Source of the DNA: Thermoguttaceae bacterium
GTDB lineage: Bacteria; Planctomycetota; Planctomycetia; Pirellulales; Thermoguttaceae
NCBI GenBank assembly: GCA_017408405.1
Contig: JAFQUP010000208.1
Span: forward strand, 1-39,062
Length of the DNA: 39,062 nt
Direction of reading: 5' to 3'
Shown: positions 23,163 to 31,327 of the stretch, piece after piece
Numbering within the stretch: position 1 is the stretch's first letter
How the letters are laid out: every line of letters begins with the position of its first letter
Position numbers and translations under genes: made by a program
The notes under the pieces: model-generated
Database searches by the model: none
What the model was told of the DNA's origin: nothing
The model's input: only the letters and a program-made list of their open reading frames with translations

Positions 23163-23335
23163 AAAATTTTGCCGTACACCCAATCGAATACTATAATTTG
23201 TGTGGTTTGATGAATTGTATTGAAAATATCATGATTACGGCACGTGATAATGATATTCGCGAACTCGCGAAAAAAACATTAAAAAATTTGCGAATCCTCA
23301 AAAAGATGATAGAAGATCAAGGAAACAAAAAATGA
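23159..23335 (+). CDS. small hypothetical protein
   Basis: 58 residues (MKNFAVHPIEYYNLCGLMN then a helical, lysine-rich second half ending MIEDQGNKK). AAAGGAGGCCGAAAT lies before the ATG, a strong ribosome site. Both ends are coupled: ATGA with the gene before and ATGA with the gene after. The coupling makes it a real gene despite its length. It is richer in A/T than its neighbours. No family recognised. Confidence 0.6.
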   Translation: MKNFAVHPIEYYNLCGLMNCIENIMITARDNDIRELAKKTLKNLRILKKMIEDQGNKK

Positions 23336-23733
23336 AAAAAACAAAAATTGTTGCTCTGATTCCTTTTGAGATTGGAAACATTATGTACCAAGCGTCAAGA
23401 CACGCTGGAGATTCTCCTCTGCTTGCGCGTGTTCATACGATACTGGCTTTAGAGTGCGGATACCAGGACGCCCGAACCCCGGAAGAACGGATTAAGTGGC
23501 TTTCAGGAATTGGAACTCACCTCTCGATGCTCGAATGTGAAAAAGCGGAATCGGATCAGGAAGAAGTCTACCGAAACGATATGCTTCTTGCCTACGAATC
23601 GGATCTGGATTCCAAAGAAGCCATGGCCATTCTTTCAGGCTTAAGGAAACAATTGGAAATTCACAGCCGAAAAAATAAAAGGTGTCCAAATTTGGACACT
23701 TCAAAATTTCAGTTATCCAAAAAACTTGGATAA
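23332..23733 (+). CDS. hypothetical protein, last gene before the late-operon terminator
   Basis: 133 residues, helical, with no membrane segment: MKKTKIVALIPFEIGNIMYQ at the start and ESDLDSKEAMAILSGLRKQL near the end. The coding end contains copy 3 of the GTGTCC palindrome and half of the next hairpin, so the last dozen residues are dictated by DNA or RNA structure. Role unknown. Confidence 0.55.
   Translation: MKKTKIVALIPFEIGNIMYQASRHAGDSPLLARVHTILALECGYQDARTPEERIKWLSGIGTHLSMLECEKAESDQEEVYRNDMLLAYESDLDSKEAMAILSGLRKQLEIHSRKNKRCPNLDTSKFQLSKKLG
23682..23699. promoter_or_regulatory. recurrent palindrome, copy 3
   Basis: GTGTCCAAA and TTTGGACAC, perfect over 18 bp, inside the 3' end of the gene at 23332. 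It is followed at once by a second perfect inverted repeat and a terminator. Confidence 0.7.
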
Positions 23734-23738
23734 CTGAA
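23708..23738 (+). other. perfect 13-bp inverted repeat spanning a stop codon
   Basis: TTCAGTTATCCAA and TTGGATAACTGAA around AAAAC. It forms a strong hairpin in RNA directly before the GC-rich terminator. It has no T-run of its own. Confidence 0.7.
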
Positions 23739-23744
23739 GAGAAG

Positions 23745-23778
23745 CGCCCCGCGATCATGCAGAACGCGGGGCGTTTTC
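23745..23778 (+). terminator. rho-independent terminator between early/packaging and structural genes
   Basis: CGCCCCGCG and CGCGGGGCG form a 9-bp GC stem followed by TTTTC. It splits the packaging-side operon from the portal/capsid genes. Confidence 0.85.
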
Positions 23779-23835
23779 AAGTTTTCCGCGAAAAAAGTCA
23801 AAAAAAGTCAAATTTTTTGAAAACTTTCGACAAAA

Positions 23836-23863
23836 TTTCTTGTATCAATGGTCATACAAGAAA
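23836..23863. promoter_or_regulatory. inverted repeat before the structural genes, possible late operator
   Basis: TTTCTTGTAT and ATACAAGAAA with an 8-base spacer, 68 bases upstream of the gpW-like ATG and 60 bases after the terminator. A late promoter is expected here; I see only weak -35/-10 matches. Confidence 0.5.
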
Positions 23864-23930
23864 CGTCTGCTCTCCCAGATATTGCTTTCTCTCGAAAAAA
23901 AGATATACTTCCAAAAAAGGAGAAAAAGCC

Positions 23931-24137
23931 ATGACTGAAAACGAAATTCAGGAGCAGATCCAGAAGGCGAAAGCAGAAATTTTGAGCTCGGGCGTAACAG
24001 GAATGTCAAGCGCGGGAAAAAGTATTTCGTTTATCTCACTCAAAGACCTCCAGGACGCGGAAGATCGGGAAAGAATGAGAAATCATGGTCCGATCATGGA
24101 AACTGTTCAGAATGTCCCCTACTCAACGAAATGGTAA
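23931..24137 (+). CDS. gpW-like head-tail joining protein
   Basis: 68 residues starting MTENEIQEQIQKAKAEILSS, with SGVTGMSSAGKSISFISLKD and LQDAEDRERMR. Size, composition and location immediately before the portal match gpW of lambda-like phages, which completes the head and takes part in tail attachment. AAAGGAG at good spacing decides the ATG at 23931; longer in-frame starts run through the palindrome and terminator. It overlaps the portal start. Confidence 0.7.
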   Translation: MTENEIQEQIQKAKAEILSSGVTGMSSAGKSISFISLKDLQDAEDRERMRNHGPIMETVQNVPYSTKW

Positions 24138-25624
24138 TTATGGGAATCATCGCCAACGTACAAAACTTTTTCAAGCCGAAAAGCCGGAAATGGTTTGCGT
24201 CTTTCCAGCCGCAGGAAGCCGACAAAGTAACGGCGACCATGTTTGAAAGCGAGCTAGTTCCGGAACGTTTAAGACTGTATTTTGCAGACGCAACCGACGA
24301 ATACGCGGATGCGCTCATTCCGGAAGGCACCCGATCCGAAATCAGAGCGAACGCTCGAAAAGTTTTCCTCAACGAAGGGACCTCGAATCACGGCGCGTTC
24401 ACGATGGGGATACACACGGTCGGTACGAAAGGTCCGCAGCTCTCGATGATTCCCGAAAACGTTCCCGGAACGTCGAGCGTCAACCCGTACGAACCGGAAC
24501 TCACAGTGGAAGAACGCGGGTATCTTGAGTCGGAATGGTATCGCTTTTCGGAAGAAATCGACCTTGCGGAGCACTTGCGGCTTGCGGTCGAAACGCTTCA
24601 GTACGACGGTGAAATTTTTTTTCAAATGGTCTTCGATCCAGCGGTCGATGACGTCTGTTTCAACATCCAGCAGGTCGAAGCAAAGCGCGTCCGTTTTCCG
24701 ACGGAGACGGCGTGGAATGAGAATATTGTTTCAGGTATTGAATTTTCCGGCCTTCACCCAAAAACTTACTATGTCGTCCCGAAAACGTTTAATCCCGATC
24801 TGGATTGGCACTGGGTCGGAGAGCCGATCCCAGCGGAAGATATGATTCACTTTATGATTCCGCGTCTGCCGGATCAGCACCGCGGGATCCCGTGGATGCA
24901 GCCGGTACTTCTCGACATTGCCGAAACTGATATTTACGAAAAATACCATCTGGGCGCGGCGAACGCGGCCGCGCGAAATTCCGGCGGCGTGTTGGAGTGT
25001 CAACCCGGCACGAATCCCGATCGGCACGTTCCACTCGATAAGTCGATGACGGTATGGGAGCCAAACCAGATCAAGCAGTTGAAGCCCGGCGTCAGTTATA
25101 AACAGGGGAACGCGGCATGGCCGACTGGAAATTACGGCCCGTTCATCGAGTCGAAACGCGAAAAGCAGGCCGCGGGAATGCAATTGACAAAGGCAATGCT
25201 CACAAACAATTTTGAAAAACACAATTATTCCAGTTTCCGGGGCGAAATGCTGGTTTACTGGAAGAATATCCAGTACTTGCGGTATCGGATCGAAAAAATG
25301 ATTTTGAATCGGGTATTTAATCGCTGGTTTGAATGTTTTGCGTGTGTCGATGAAATTGCGGATGCAATTTTTCAGCGGTTTCGCAAGGCGAAAAGAGTTC
25401 CGCGTTCCTGGAGTTGGGAGCCGATCCCGGCGTACGATCGGAGCGACTTTATCAGCTCGCTAAGGGAAGCGGTCGAATGCGGTTTCATGTCCCGCAAAAT
25501 GGCGGTTCAGGAACTAGGTTACGATTGGGAACAGGTCGAAGCGGAAAGAAAGGAGGATTCATTTGAACCGGCGTCAGAAAAAGAAGCAGAAGTTGGCGAT
25601 GGTGAAAGTCCAGGCGCGGCTTAG
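24131..25624 (+). CDS. lambda-family phage portal protein
   Basis: 497 residues (or 494 from the second ATG at 24140). It has the lambda-type portal signature: HRGIPWMQPVLLDIAETDIY, NAAARNSGGVL, MQLTKAMLTNNFEKHNYSSF and a long helix (YWKNIQYLRYRIEKMILNRV). Twelve copies form the ring at one capsid vertex through which DNA enters and leaves and to which the tail docks. The C-terminal residues (EKEAEVGDGESPG) are acidic and overlap the protease start. Preceded by gpW and followed by protease/capsid, the order is that of lambda. Confidence 0.9.
   Translation: MVIMGIIANVQNFFKPKSRKWFASFQPQEADKVTATMFESELVPERLRLYFADATDEYADALIPEGTRSEIRANARKVFLNEGTSNHGAFTMGIHTVGTKGPQLSMIPENVPGTSSVNPYEPELTVEERGYLESEWYRFSEEIDLAEHLRLAVETLQYDGEIFFQMVFDPAVDDVCFNIQQVEAKRVRFPTETAWNENIVSGIEFSGLHPKTYYVVPKTFNPDLDWHWVGEPIPAEDMIHFMIPRLPDQHRGIPWMQPVLLDIAETDIYEKYHLGAANAAARNSGGVLECQPGTNPDRHVPLDKSMTVWEPNQIKQLKPGVSYKQGNAAWPTGNYGPFIESKREKQAAGMQLTKAMLTNNFEKHNYSSFRGEMLVYWKNIQYLRYRIEKMILNRVFNRWFECFACVDEIADAIFQRFRKAKRVPRSWSWEPIPAYDRSDFISSLREAVECGFMSRKMAVQELGYDWEQVEAERKEDSFEPASEKEAEVGDGESPGAA
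25551..25565 (+). promoter_or_regulatory. ribosome site that selects a TTG start
   Basis: AGGAGG (25551-25556) lies exactly 6 bases before TTG at 25563. The first in-frame ATG (25599) has no comparable site, so the fusion gene most likely starts at TTG. Confidence 0.75.
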
Positions 25625-27719
25625 TGTCGCTGGAAAAAAGTTCACCTTCCAGCCGTTATATTCCGGCGGGGTTTTATACCTCTCGAATTTCGACACAGGG
25701 CTAGTTTTGGATATTGCCGATATGTCCGAACTTCCCGAAAAAGTTAAAGTCTGTTTCGATCACGACGACCAGCGGATCGTCGGATGGATGAGACCAAAAA
25801 TCGTCGAAATTGACGGAAAAAAGCAGATCCGCGCGGAAGGCGAATTTACAGAAAACGCCGACGCGCTCCGGATCCTTCAAAGCCAGAAAAGCGGGCAAGT
25901 GTGGGAATGTTCGATCGCCACGAACCACTTCAACCGCTTCAAAGATACAGTTTACGTCCCGGCGAAATCGTCGGTCAGCGTCAACGGCAGAACTTTTTTC
26001 GGCCCCGTCCGGATCCTTAAAAAATGGACGATCGATGAAGGAAGTTTTGTTAAAAAGGGAGGCGACGCCTTTAACCAGGTCGCAATTCACGCAAGGTTTT
26101 CACTGAAAACGAAAGGGAAAAACGAAATGTCAAAAGAACTGAAAGCCTTTATTACTTCAGCTGGATTTAATCCGGATGAAGTCTCTGAAGAGGCGGTTGT
26201 GATTTGGGAGCACGCGTTCGCGGAGCACCTCAAGCAGATGCAGGCGGTCCAGAACGCGGAAACGGACGGCGAAACCGACGCGGAAGCAGACGGCGAAACG
26301 GACGGCGAAACCGACGCGGAAGCAGACGGAGAAGCAGACGGCGAAACCGACGCGGAAGCAGACGGAGAAACCGACGCGGAAGCAGACGGAGAAACCGACG
26401 CGGAAACGGAAGAGGAAAAGCCCTCGACAATTTCCGCCGCAAAAAGCCGGGCAAAAGCGAAAGCAAAAGCCAGAGCCAGAGCCGGAATGAAAGCGAAAGC
26501 GGGACTCAATCCCCGCGCAAAAAAGATGAAAGCGGGCCAGGTCAAGGCGTCTTTCGCACGTTCGGGAGCACCGAAGGCCGAAGACGTGTTCAAAGCGGCC
26601 GCACTGCGTAACGCCGGAATTTTGACGGACGACCAGGTCAAGGCCTCGCTCAAATGCTCCGACGCGGTCATGTCGGAGGCTCTTTCCCGGCACTATGACG
26701 GTTTGTCGGTCCAGGAACTCGCCCGCGAAATGGCGCGTCAAAAAACCGGCCGAATTTATCACGGCACGGAAGATGATTTCGTGGCCATGTTTTTCGGTCT
26801 CGATCAGGCGAAAGCATCGTTTTCGACGATCGCACCGATCGGACTCCTTGAAAATATTTTGAATATTATCTATTACGAAAGCTCCCGGCGCGTCAATCCG
26901 ATCATTGACAAGATCGCGAAACGCGTTCGTGTGAAAAATTTTCACGACGCCAAGGTTTCCAGCTATGACGTTTACGGCCTCCCCGCCGAAGTATCCGCGG
27001 AAGGAAGGCTCCCCCACGCGGCGATCGTCGGCGAAGATCGTGACGTCCCGATCACCCGAAAAGGGCAGATCATCACTTTTACACGTGACGACCTCGTCAA
27101 CAACGTAACGGAGGGCTTCATGGAGATCGTCGCAAAGTTCGGCGTCAAGCAGGGGCGCGGACGCCATAAGCGCGGAATCAAAAAGCTGCTCGAAGCTGTC
27201 TCTGATGTGGAAATGTTCAGCACGACGATCGGGAACAAGCTCACAACGAAACTTTCGGTTGACGGTCTCAATCTCGCAAGCGCGGCACTCGCGCAGATGG
27301 AGACGCAGGGATCCGATCCGGACGATCCAGATTGCACGGAGTTCGAAGGAAAGTACCTGCTCGTCCCGGAGACGATGGCAGGAACGGCCGCAGACCTCTT
27401 TAATTCTATGAATTTGGTCGATTCGGAAGCCGGTCAGACGATTTCGCTGCGTCACCGTCACCTTCAGTACGTTCCGCTCTCCACGGCGTATCTTACGCAG
27501 CGGTACGGCGGAACGGATACCGGGTGGTTCCTGCTCGCAGATCCTGCGGAAGCTGCGATTTTGGCGGAAGCCCGTCTTATCGGCGCGGAAGAACCGCACA
27601 TTTCGCAGGTTCCGACCGAACCCGGAATTATCGGCCGAAGTTGGCAGACCTATTTTGAATATGGGTTTGGGATCCTCGACCGCCGCGCGGCTGTTTATTC
27701 GGACGGAAGCGCAAACTGA
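25563..27719 (+). CDS. prohead protease - scaffold linker - major capsid protein fusion
   Basis: 718 residues. Residues about 14-180 form a prohead protease of the HK97/S78 type (FDHDDQ with His67, WECSIATNH with Ser117, RIVGWM). Residues about 230-285 are an acidic tandem repeat (ETDAEADGETDG units), followed by an alanine/lysine/arginine-rich stretch (KSRAKAKAKARARAGMKAKA), a plausible internal scaffold. From about 310 to the end is an HK97-fold-like capsid protein (APIGLLENILNIIYYESSRR, GFGILDRRAAVYSDG). The protease would cut itself free and remove the scaffold during maturation. Most tailed phages encode these as two or three genes. Clear fusion, exact cleavage sites unknown. Confidence 0.8.
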   Translation: MNRRQKKKQKLAMVKVQARLSVAGKKFTFQPLYSGGVLYLSNFDTGLVLDIADMSELPEKVKVCFDHDDQRIVGWMRPKIVEIDGKKQIRAEGEFTENADALRILQSQKSGQVWECSIATNHFNRFKDTVYVPAKSSVSVNGRTFFGPVRILKKWTIDEGSFVKKGGDAFNQVAIHARFSLKTKGKNEMSKELKAFITSAGFNPDEVSEEAVVIWEHAFAEHLKQMQAVQNAETDGETDAEADGETDGETDAEADGEADGETDAEADGETDAEADGETDAETEEEKPSTISAAKSRAKAKAKARARAGMKAKAGLNPRAKKMKAGQVKASFARSGAPKAEDVFKAAALRNAGILTDDQVKASLKCSDAVMSEALSRHYDGLSVQELAREMARQKTGRIYHGTEDDFVAMFFGLDQAKASFSTIAPIGLLENILNIIYYESSRRVNPIIDKIAKRVRVKNFHDAKVSSYDVYGLPAEVSAEGRLPHAAIVGEDRDVPITRKGQIITFTRDDLVNNVTEGFMEIVAKFGVKQGRGRHKRGIKKLLEAVSDVEMFSTTIGNKLTTKLSVDGLNLASAALAQMETQGSDPDDPDCTEFEGKYLLVPETMAGTAADLFNSMNLVDSEAGQTISLRHRHLQYVPLSTAYLTQRYGGTDTGWFLLADPAEAAILAEARLIGAEEPHISQVPTEPGIIGRSWQTYFEYGFGILDRRAAVYSDGSAN
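26259..26414 (+). repeat. acidic tandem repeat within the capsid precursor
   Basis: Units coding ETDAEADG/ETDG/EADG are repeated about a dozen times with near-identical codons. Slippage could change the length of the scaffold. It also creates long spurious frames on the other strand. Confidence 0.8.
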
Positions 27720-27735
27720 TAGTAAAGCATAAACA

Positions 27736-27755
27736 GGGGGAGACGTTTCTCCCCC
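27736..27755 (+). other. hairpin between capsid and cement genes
   Basis: GGGGGAGA and TCTCCCCC around CGTT. No T-run follows. Such hairpins near capsid genes stabilise or partly terminate the abundant capsid mRNA. Confidence 0.6.
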
Positions 27756-27777
27756 GCAACCCACGAAAGGAAATATT

Positions 27778-28131
27778 ATGAAAGCGATTTTTCAGAAAGA
27801 CGACTCGATTATTGATTTCATTCCTCAAGAGGATCATGATGCCGGAGAATGGGTTATTTTGGAAGATATTGTCGGGATCACGTCCCGAAAAGTTCGCACC
27901 GGAAGAATTTCCGGTCTTCAGACCCGCGGCTGCTTTAAAAACGTCGAAAAGCACGCGACCGGAAACGCCCTTATTGCCGGTCAAAAAGTCTATCTTAATC
28001 CTGCGGATAAAAAAGTTTACGGTACGAAAGCCGCCGGATATATTCACTGCGGTTTCGCGCTCAAAGATGCCGAAGCAACCGCGAAAACGTGCGAAATCAT
28101 GCTGGTCAATTCCGGCGAGATCGCGGAGTAA
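27778..28131 (+). CDS. DUF2190-type capsid cement/decoration protein
   Basis: 117 residues of small beta-barrel pattern: VILEDIVGITSRKVRTGRIS, GNALIAGQKVYLNPADKKVY, GYIHCGFALKDAEAT, and a closing EIMLVNSGEI. Length and motif order match the DUF2190 capsid cement family, and the gene follows the capsid gene directly as usual. The protein would bind the outside of the shell and stabilise it. GAAAGGAAATATT precedes the ATG. Confidence 0.75.
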   Translation: MKAIFQKDDSIIDFIPQEDHDAGEWVILEDIVGITSRKVRTGRISGLQTRGCFKNVEKHATGNALIAGQKVYLNPADKKVYGTKAAGYIHCGFALKDAEATAKTCEIMLVNSGEIAE

Positions 28132-28144
28132 TGGAGGAGAGTAA

Positions 28145-28531
28145 ATGAACGCACTGGTGAAATCTGCTTTGCAGGCGATCCTGAGCGCGTTTGCGGAAAA
28201 AGCGGTCAGTCCGGAGAATGTCCAAACCATTCTGCGTCTGCTAACCGCGAAACTTCGGGAACTTGCCGAAGGTTCTAAAACGCGTGTCGATGATGTGATT
28301 CTTGCTTTTCTCGACGGGATCGTGACGTCCTATGATAAAGCTGACACGATCGCAGCCTGGATCCAGGACCTTTTGATCCCGAATCGATGCAAAAGCGAAC
28401 AGGATGACACTCAGATGAAAATGGTCCTTTCCGATGGAAAGTCAGAGTATCTGGAGACCGCGGCGTGGTTTGCGGGCTGCGTGATCCCGATCCTTGCCGC
28501 CTATTTCGCGGAGAAAAAAAATGAAAAGTAA
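28145..28531 (+). CDS. hypothetical protein with C-terminal membrane helix
   Basis: 128 residues. The first 100 are helical (LQAILSAFAEKAVS, ILRLLTAKLRELAEG), and a hydrophobic stretch near the C terminus (AAWFAGCVIPILAAYFA) precedes a charged end (EKKNEK). GGAGGAGAGTAA precedes the ATG. It overlaps the next gene, which has a signal peptide. Together with the peptidase and the small membrane protein downstream it may belong to a host-exit cassette, for example as an accessory holin or spanin-like part. This is inference from topology. Confidence 0.5.
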   Translation: MNALVKSALQAILSAFAEKAVSPENVQTILRLLTAKLRELAEGSKTRVDDVILAFLDGIVTSYDKADTIAAWIQDLLIPNRCKSEQDDTQMKMVLSDGKSEYLETAAWFAGCVIPILAAYFAEKKNEK

Positions 28532-29267
28532 ACAAACGTTTCTTGACGCCGCGCTCCTTCTTTTCGCGTCCGTTTCCCCTCTTTGGGGCGCGGAACTGAA
28601 GGGGCCGGAGTCAGTCACGGCCGGGAGGATACTCACTTTTACGGCGGATGCAGAAGGCGACGCGATCCTCTTTCCCGCGGAACATACCGACTTGATCAAA
28701 GATTCCGACAAAAAGCACTTCTACATCGCGACGAACATTCCGGGGAAATATACGCTGGTTTTTTTCGCGGTCGAAGATGGAAAACCCGCTTTATGTCAGA
28801 AGGTTTTTGAAGTCCGGCCGCTTCCAAAACCAGAGCCGGAACCGGATCCGGAACCCGTTCCAAAGCCGGAACCGGATCCCGGGCCGGAGCTGACTCAAAG
28901 TGAAAAAGAGGGGCTGATCCACGCGCTTCAGTCCGTCTGTTTTCACATTGAAAGATCGGGACTGAAAACCGCCGCGGGCGTTCGGGCGAGTTTTAAAAGC
29001 GCGGTGAAAATGAAGATCTTGACAGAAACGCCGGCGGTCACGGCAAAGCTCGATGATTGGACGGAGCGGACCGACTGGACCAACGTTTCGACGATCAAAA
29101 AGTCTTTTGAAGGTTTTTTGGCAGAAATGGGGGAACCGTGGAAGGGAGCGGATGAAACGTTCATCTCCATCGATTTTAACGGTTTGGGACTGGAAACTTC
29201 CCAGGCTCCAAAGACAAAAACGACCTGTCCGACCGGTACTTGCCCGCCGGTTCGATACATCTACTAA
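28521..29267 (+). CDS. exported protein with PKD/Ig-like domain and proline-rich linker
   Basis: 248 residues. A signal peptide (MKSKQTFLDAALLLFASVSP then LWGAEL, probable cut after GA) is followed by a beta-sandwich-like domain (about 20-105: GPESVTAGRILTFTADAEGD, IPGKYTLVFFAV), a PEP/PDP linker (KPEPEPDPEPVPKPEPDPGP) and a helical C-terminal domain ending TCPTGTCPPVRYIY with two cysteines. The ATG at 28521 is chosen because the signal peptide begins there; an upstream in-frame start would spoil it. An exported protein among head genes suggests a cell-surface or lysis function. Family not recognised. Confidence 0.65.
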   Translation: MKSKQTFLDAALLLFASVSPLWGAELKGPESVTAGRILTFTADAEGDAILFPAEHTDLIKDSDKKHFYIATNIPGKYTLVFFAVEDGKPALCQKVFEVRPLPKPEPEPDPEPVPKPEPDPGPELTQSEKEGLIHALQSVCFHIERSGLKTAAGVRASFKSAVKMKILTETPAVTAKLDDWTERTDWTNVSTIKKSFEGFLAEMGEPWKGADETFISIDFNGLGLETSQAPKTKTTCPTGTCPPVRYIY

Positions 29268-29287
29268 ATAGGGAAATGGAGGGATTT

Positions 29288-30226
29288 ATGATTTTTGAAG
29301 ACGGATACATTCCGGATCAGATCCAGGCAGAGGAAGCTCTGAAAACCGGAACCGTTTCGGATCGGGAAAAAGTGCTTGCCGAAGCGAAAGGTTTTGATGA
29401 TGTTGGGAAGATCCCCCCCGTGATGGAGTGGAGCCAATTTTACCACTACATCCAGCAGCTTCCGGATCCGGAAAACCTGAAATGGTGGGAGGGCGTCAAC
29501 GCCTCCAAATTCTTTACGCCGTCGCAGGGAAGCCGGCCGAATTGCGCGGGTTTCGCGATGGCGAACGCCTCCCTGATCCGAACGCTCCTTCAAATCAAAA
29601 ACGAATTTTCAGAGCAGGTCCCCCAGAAGTTCAATCCGATGGGGACCTGGCAGGCGTCCAAAAACGGAAGCACACGCGGCGGGCAGACCATCAGCGCGAT
29701 CGCGGATGCCGGACGAAAGATCGGGAACTGCCTTGCGCTGGACCTTGGACACTATTCCGATTCACAATCTTTTCGGGAACTCGAAGAAAAGGAACTCGAA
29801 AACGCCGCGAGACATCAGATCGGGATCTCCCTTTACGACGGGCCGAAAGAAGACATTCCGGAGATCCTTTTCACACTTTGCAGAAAAGGATATTCGGCGA
29901 TCGTCGGAAACTGTACTGCGGTAAAAGATGGAAGGATCCGCGACGCAAACGGCGTGGAAACAGTCGAGGTCTCCAGTCAGCGGTGGGCGCACGCGACCGC
30001 TTTCGGAGGCTTTCAGACCGTCGGAGGGACGGAATACATTTTCTGGATCAACTCCCACGGAGAGATCTATCCGGCAGAAGACGGTTCTCCGGCTTTTGGA
30101 GGATGGATGACGATGGAAACGCTTCGAAAGTTCATTCAGGGACAGTTTTTCGACCTTTGCGCCGTCGTTTACGCGGAAGCCGATTTCAGCCGGAATATCG
30201 ATCCGACACTCAACCCGTGGAAGTAG
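29288..30226 (+). CDS. papain-like (C1-type) cysteine peptidase
   Basis: 312 residues. The catalytic triad is visible in C1 order: Cys86 in GSRPNCAGFAMANA, His235 in QRWAHATAFGGF, Asn255 in FWINSHGE followed by GGWMT. There is no signal peptide. GGAGGG with short spacing supports the ATG at 29288. Papain-like enzymes in phages can act as endolysins cutting peptidoglycan cross-bridges or as virion proteases. Here it stands between an exported protein and a small membrane protein, so a lysis enzyme is one good reading. A structural maturation protease is less likely because the capsid precursor has its own serine protease. Confidence 0.75.
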   Translation: MIFEDGYIPDQIQAEEALKTGTVSDREKVLAEAKGFDDVGKIPPVMEWSQFYHYIQQLPDPENLKWWEGVNASKFFTPSQGSRPNCAGFAMANASLIRTLLQIKNEFSEQVPQKFNPMGTWQASKNGSTRGGQTISAIADAGRKIGNCLALDLGHYSDSQSFRELEEKELENAARHQIGISLYDGPKEDIPEILFTLCRKGYSAIVGNCTAVKDGRIRDANGVETVEVSSQRWAHATAFGGFQTVGGTEYIFWINSHGEIYPAEDGSPAFGGWMTMETLRKFIQGQFFDLCAVVYAEADFSRNIDPTLNPWK

Positions 30227-30237
30227 AGAACCCCAAA

Positions 30238-30546
30238 ATGTACGACAATTTTATCTGGAGTTTATCGCTGGGAACCGTTTTCCTTATTGGAAACGCGGAA
30301 CTTGGCGCACCTTCCATCCTTGAAGGCGTTGGAAGCACGGCGATCGTCGGATTTGTCGTTTGGTTCATGATGACGAAGATGAACGAAAGCCTGAAAGAAT
30401 TGACCAGAGAGACCAAAAACGCCGTCAAGGAATTGGAAGAACTTTACCTTACCGTCTCCATCGCTCACGGGATCGGAGAAGTCGGGGAGCTGGAAGAAAG
30501 ACTCAAAAATCTCAGGATCCAGAAACAGAGAAAGGAAACAGAATGA
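30238..30546 (+). CDS. small membrane protein with coiled coil, holin candidate
   Basis: 102 residues. Two hydrophobic stretches (FIWSLSLGTVFLIG and GVGSTAIVGFVVWFMMTK) are followed by a charged coiled coil (ELTRETKNAVKELEELYLTV, ELEERLKNLRIQKQRKE). This shape fits class II/III holin-like proteins of phages. It starts 11 bases after the peptidase stop and overlaps the next gene as ATGA. It is the true gene of this stretch; a longer reading of the same frame through the peptidase is spurious. Confidence 0.6.
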   Translation: MYDNFIWSLSLGTVFLIGNAELGAPSILEGVGSTAIVGFVVWFMMTKMNESLKELTRETKNAVKELEELYLTVSIAHGIGEVGELEERLKNLRIQKQRKETE

Positions 30547-31301
30547 GCAAGTATCTCTACAATAACACCGTCACGGTTCCAAATTCAGGGACAGATACGA
30601 TTTCGGACGGAAGCACTGTCGGCGGCGATATTGTCTCGAATTTCAAGGCCATTGCGGATATTGTCCATAACAGCGACGTCGGCGTTAATGTAGGCGGGTA
30701 TGGAAACGCCGCAGGAGGATCATACTCAATGACGCTGGCTGGGTCTTCCAATCAGATTGGAGGAGGCGGGAATTCGGCGATCATTGTTGGCGGGGACAGT
30801 AACACGAATAACGGAGACTGTTCAGCGATCCTTGCCGGGTATTACAATCATAACTCCGGATCTCATTCCGCAGTGATTGGGCAGTATTGCACAAACTCGC
30901 AAAATGGATGTCTTGCGGTAAACAATGACGCATACAGCCTTCAGATCGGAGGAGTTTCCATCTTCAAAAGCCTTTCCGTTCCGGCTAACTGTACTTACGA
31001 AAACGGAGACGTCAACCGTATCGCGCAGATACCATCCGGAGGAATGGGAATTTTTCATCTTGACATTCTCAACCCGTCCGCAGGTACGATCGAAAGCACG
31101 ATGCTTAAGGTCTTTCCTTCAAGTTACGGAACGATTATAGCCGAAACCAGCGGCTCCAGCGGAATTTCATTTTATTTCAGCGGAACGGACCTATACGTCT
31201 ACAATAGCAATTCCGACCCGGTCCAGGTTGGGATCCGCGGAACGATCGTTGGAGCCGGGGCCAATTACTACGATTCCAGCTACGATTCAGGCAGTTATTG
31301 A
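30543..31301 (+). CDS. fibre/adhesin-like protein with glycine-asparagine repeats
   Basis: 252 residues. Residues about 50-135 repeat a short beta motif (NAAGGSYSMTLAGSSNQIGG, GNSAIIVGGDSNTNNGDCSA, YYNHNSGSHSAVIGQY) like the left-handed head domains of trimeric adhesins and phage fibres. The C-terminal 120 residues are beta-rich (GMGIFHLDILNPSAGT) and end with a tyrosine/serine-rich tail. It may be a receptor-binding or head fibre. Located among head-side genes rather than after the tape measure. Trimer formation is inferred from the repeat type. Confidence 0.55.
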   Translation: MSKYLYNNTVTVPNSGTDTISDGSTVGGDIVSNFKAIADIVHNSDVGVNVGGYGNAAGGSYSMTLAGSSNQIGGGGNSAIIVGGDSNTNNGDCSAILAGYYNHNSGSHSAVIGQYCTNSQNGCLAVNNDAYSLQIGGVSIFKSLSVPANCTYENGDVNRIAQIPSGGMGIFHLDILNPSAGTIESTMLKVFPSSYGTIIAETSGSSGISFYFSGTDLYVYNSNSDPVQVGIRGTIVGAGANYYDSSYDSGSY

Positions 31302-31327
31302 TAACAGACCATAAAAGGAGGAAAACG

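Noticed and set aside
23682..23930. Longer N terminus for the gpW-like protein
   Set aside because: It would translate the palindrome, hairpin and terminator; the ATG at 23931 has AAAGGAG at proper distance.
26157..27764. 535-codon minus-strand frame opposite the capsid gene
   Set aside because: A shadow created by the repetitive coding sequence of the capsid precursor; the product is an implausible FRVGF/VCF repeat.
29428..30546. 372-codon plus-strand frame over the peptidase
   Set aside because: Only its last 102 codons (from 30238) look like protein; the rest is an arginine-rich out-of-frame reading of the peptidase.
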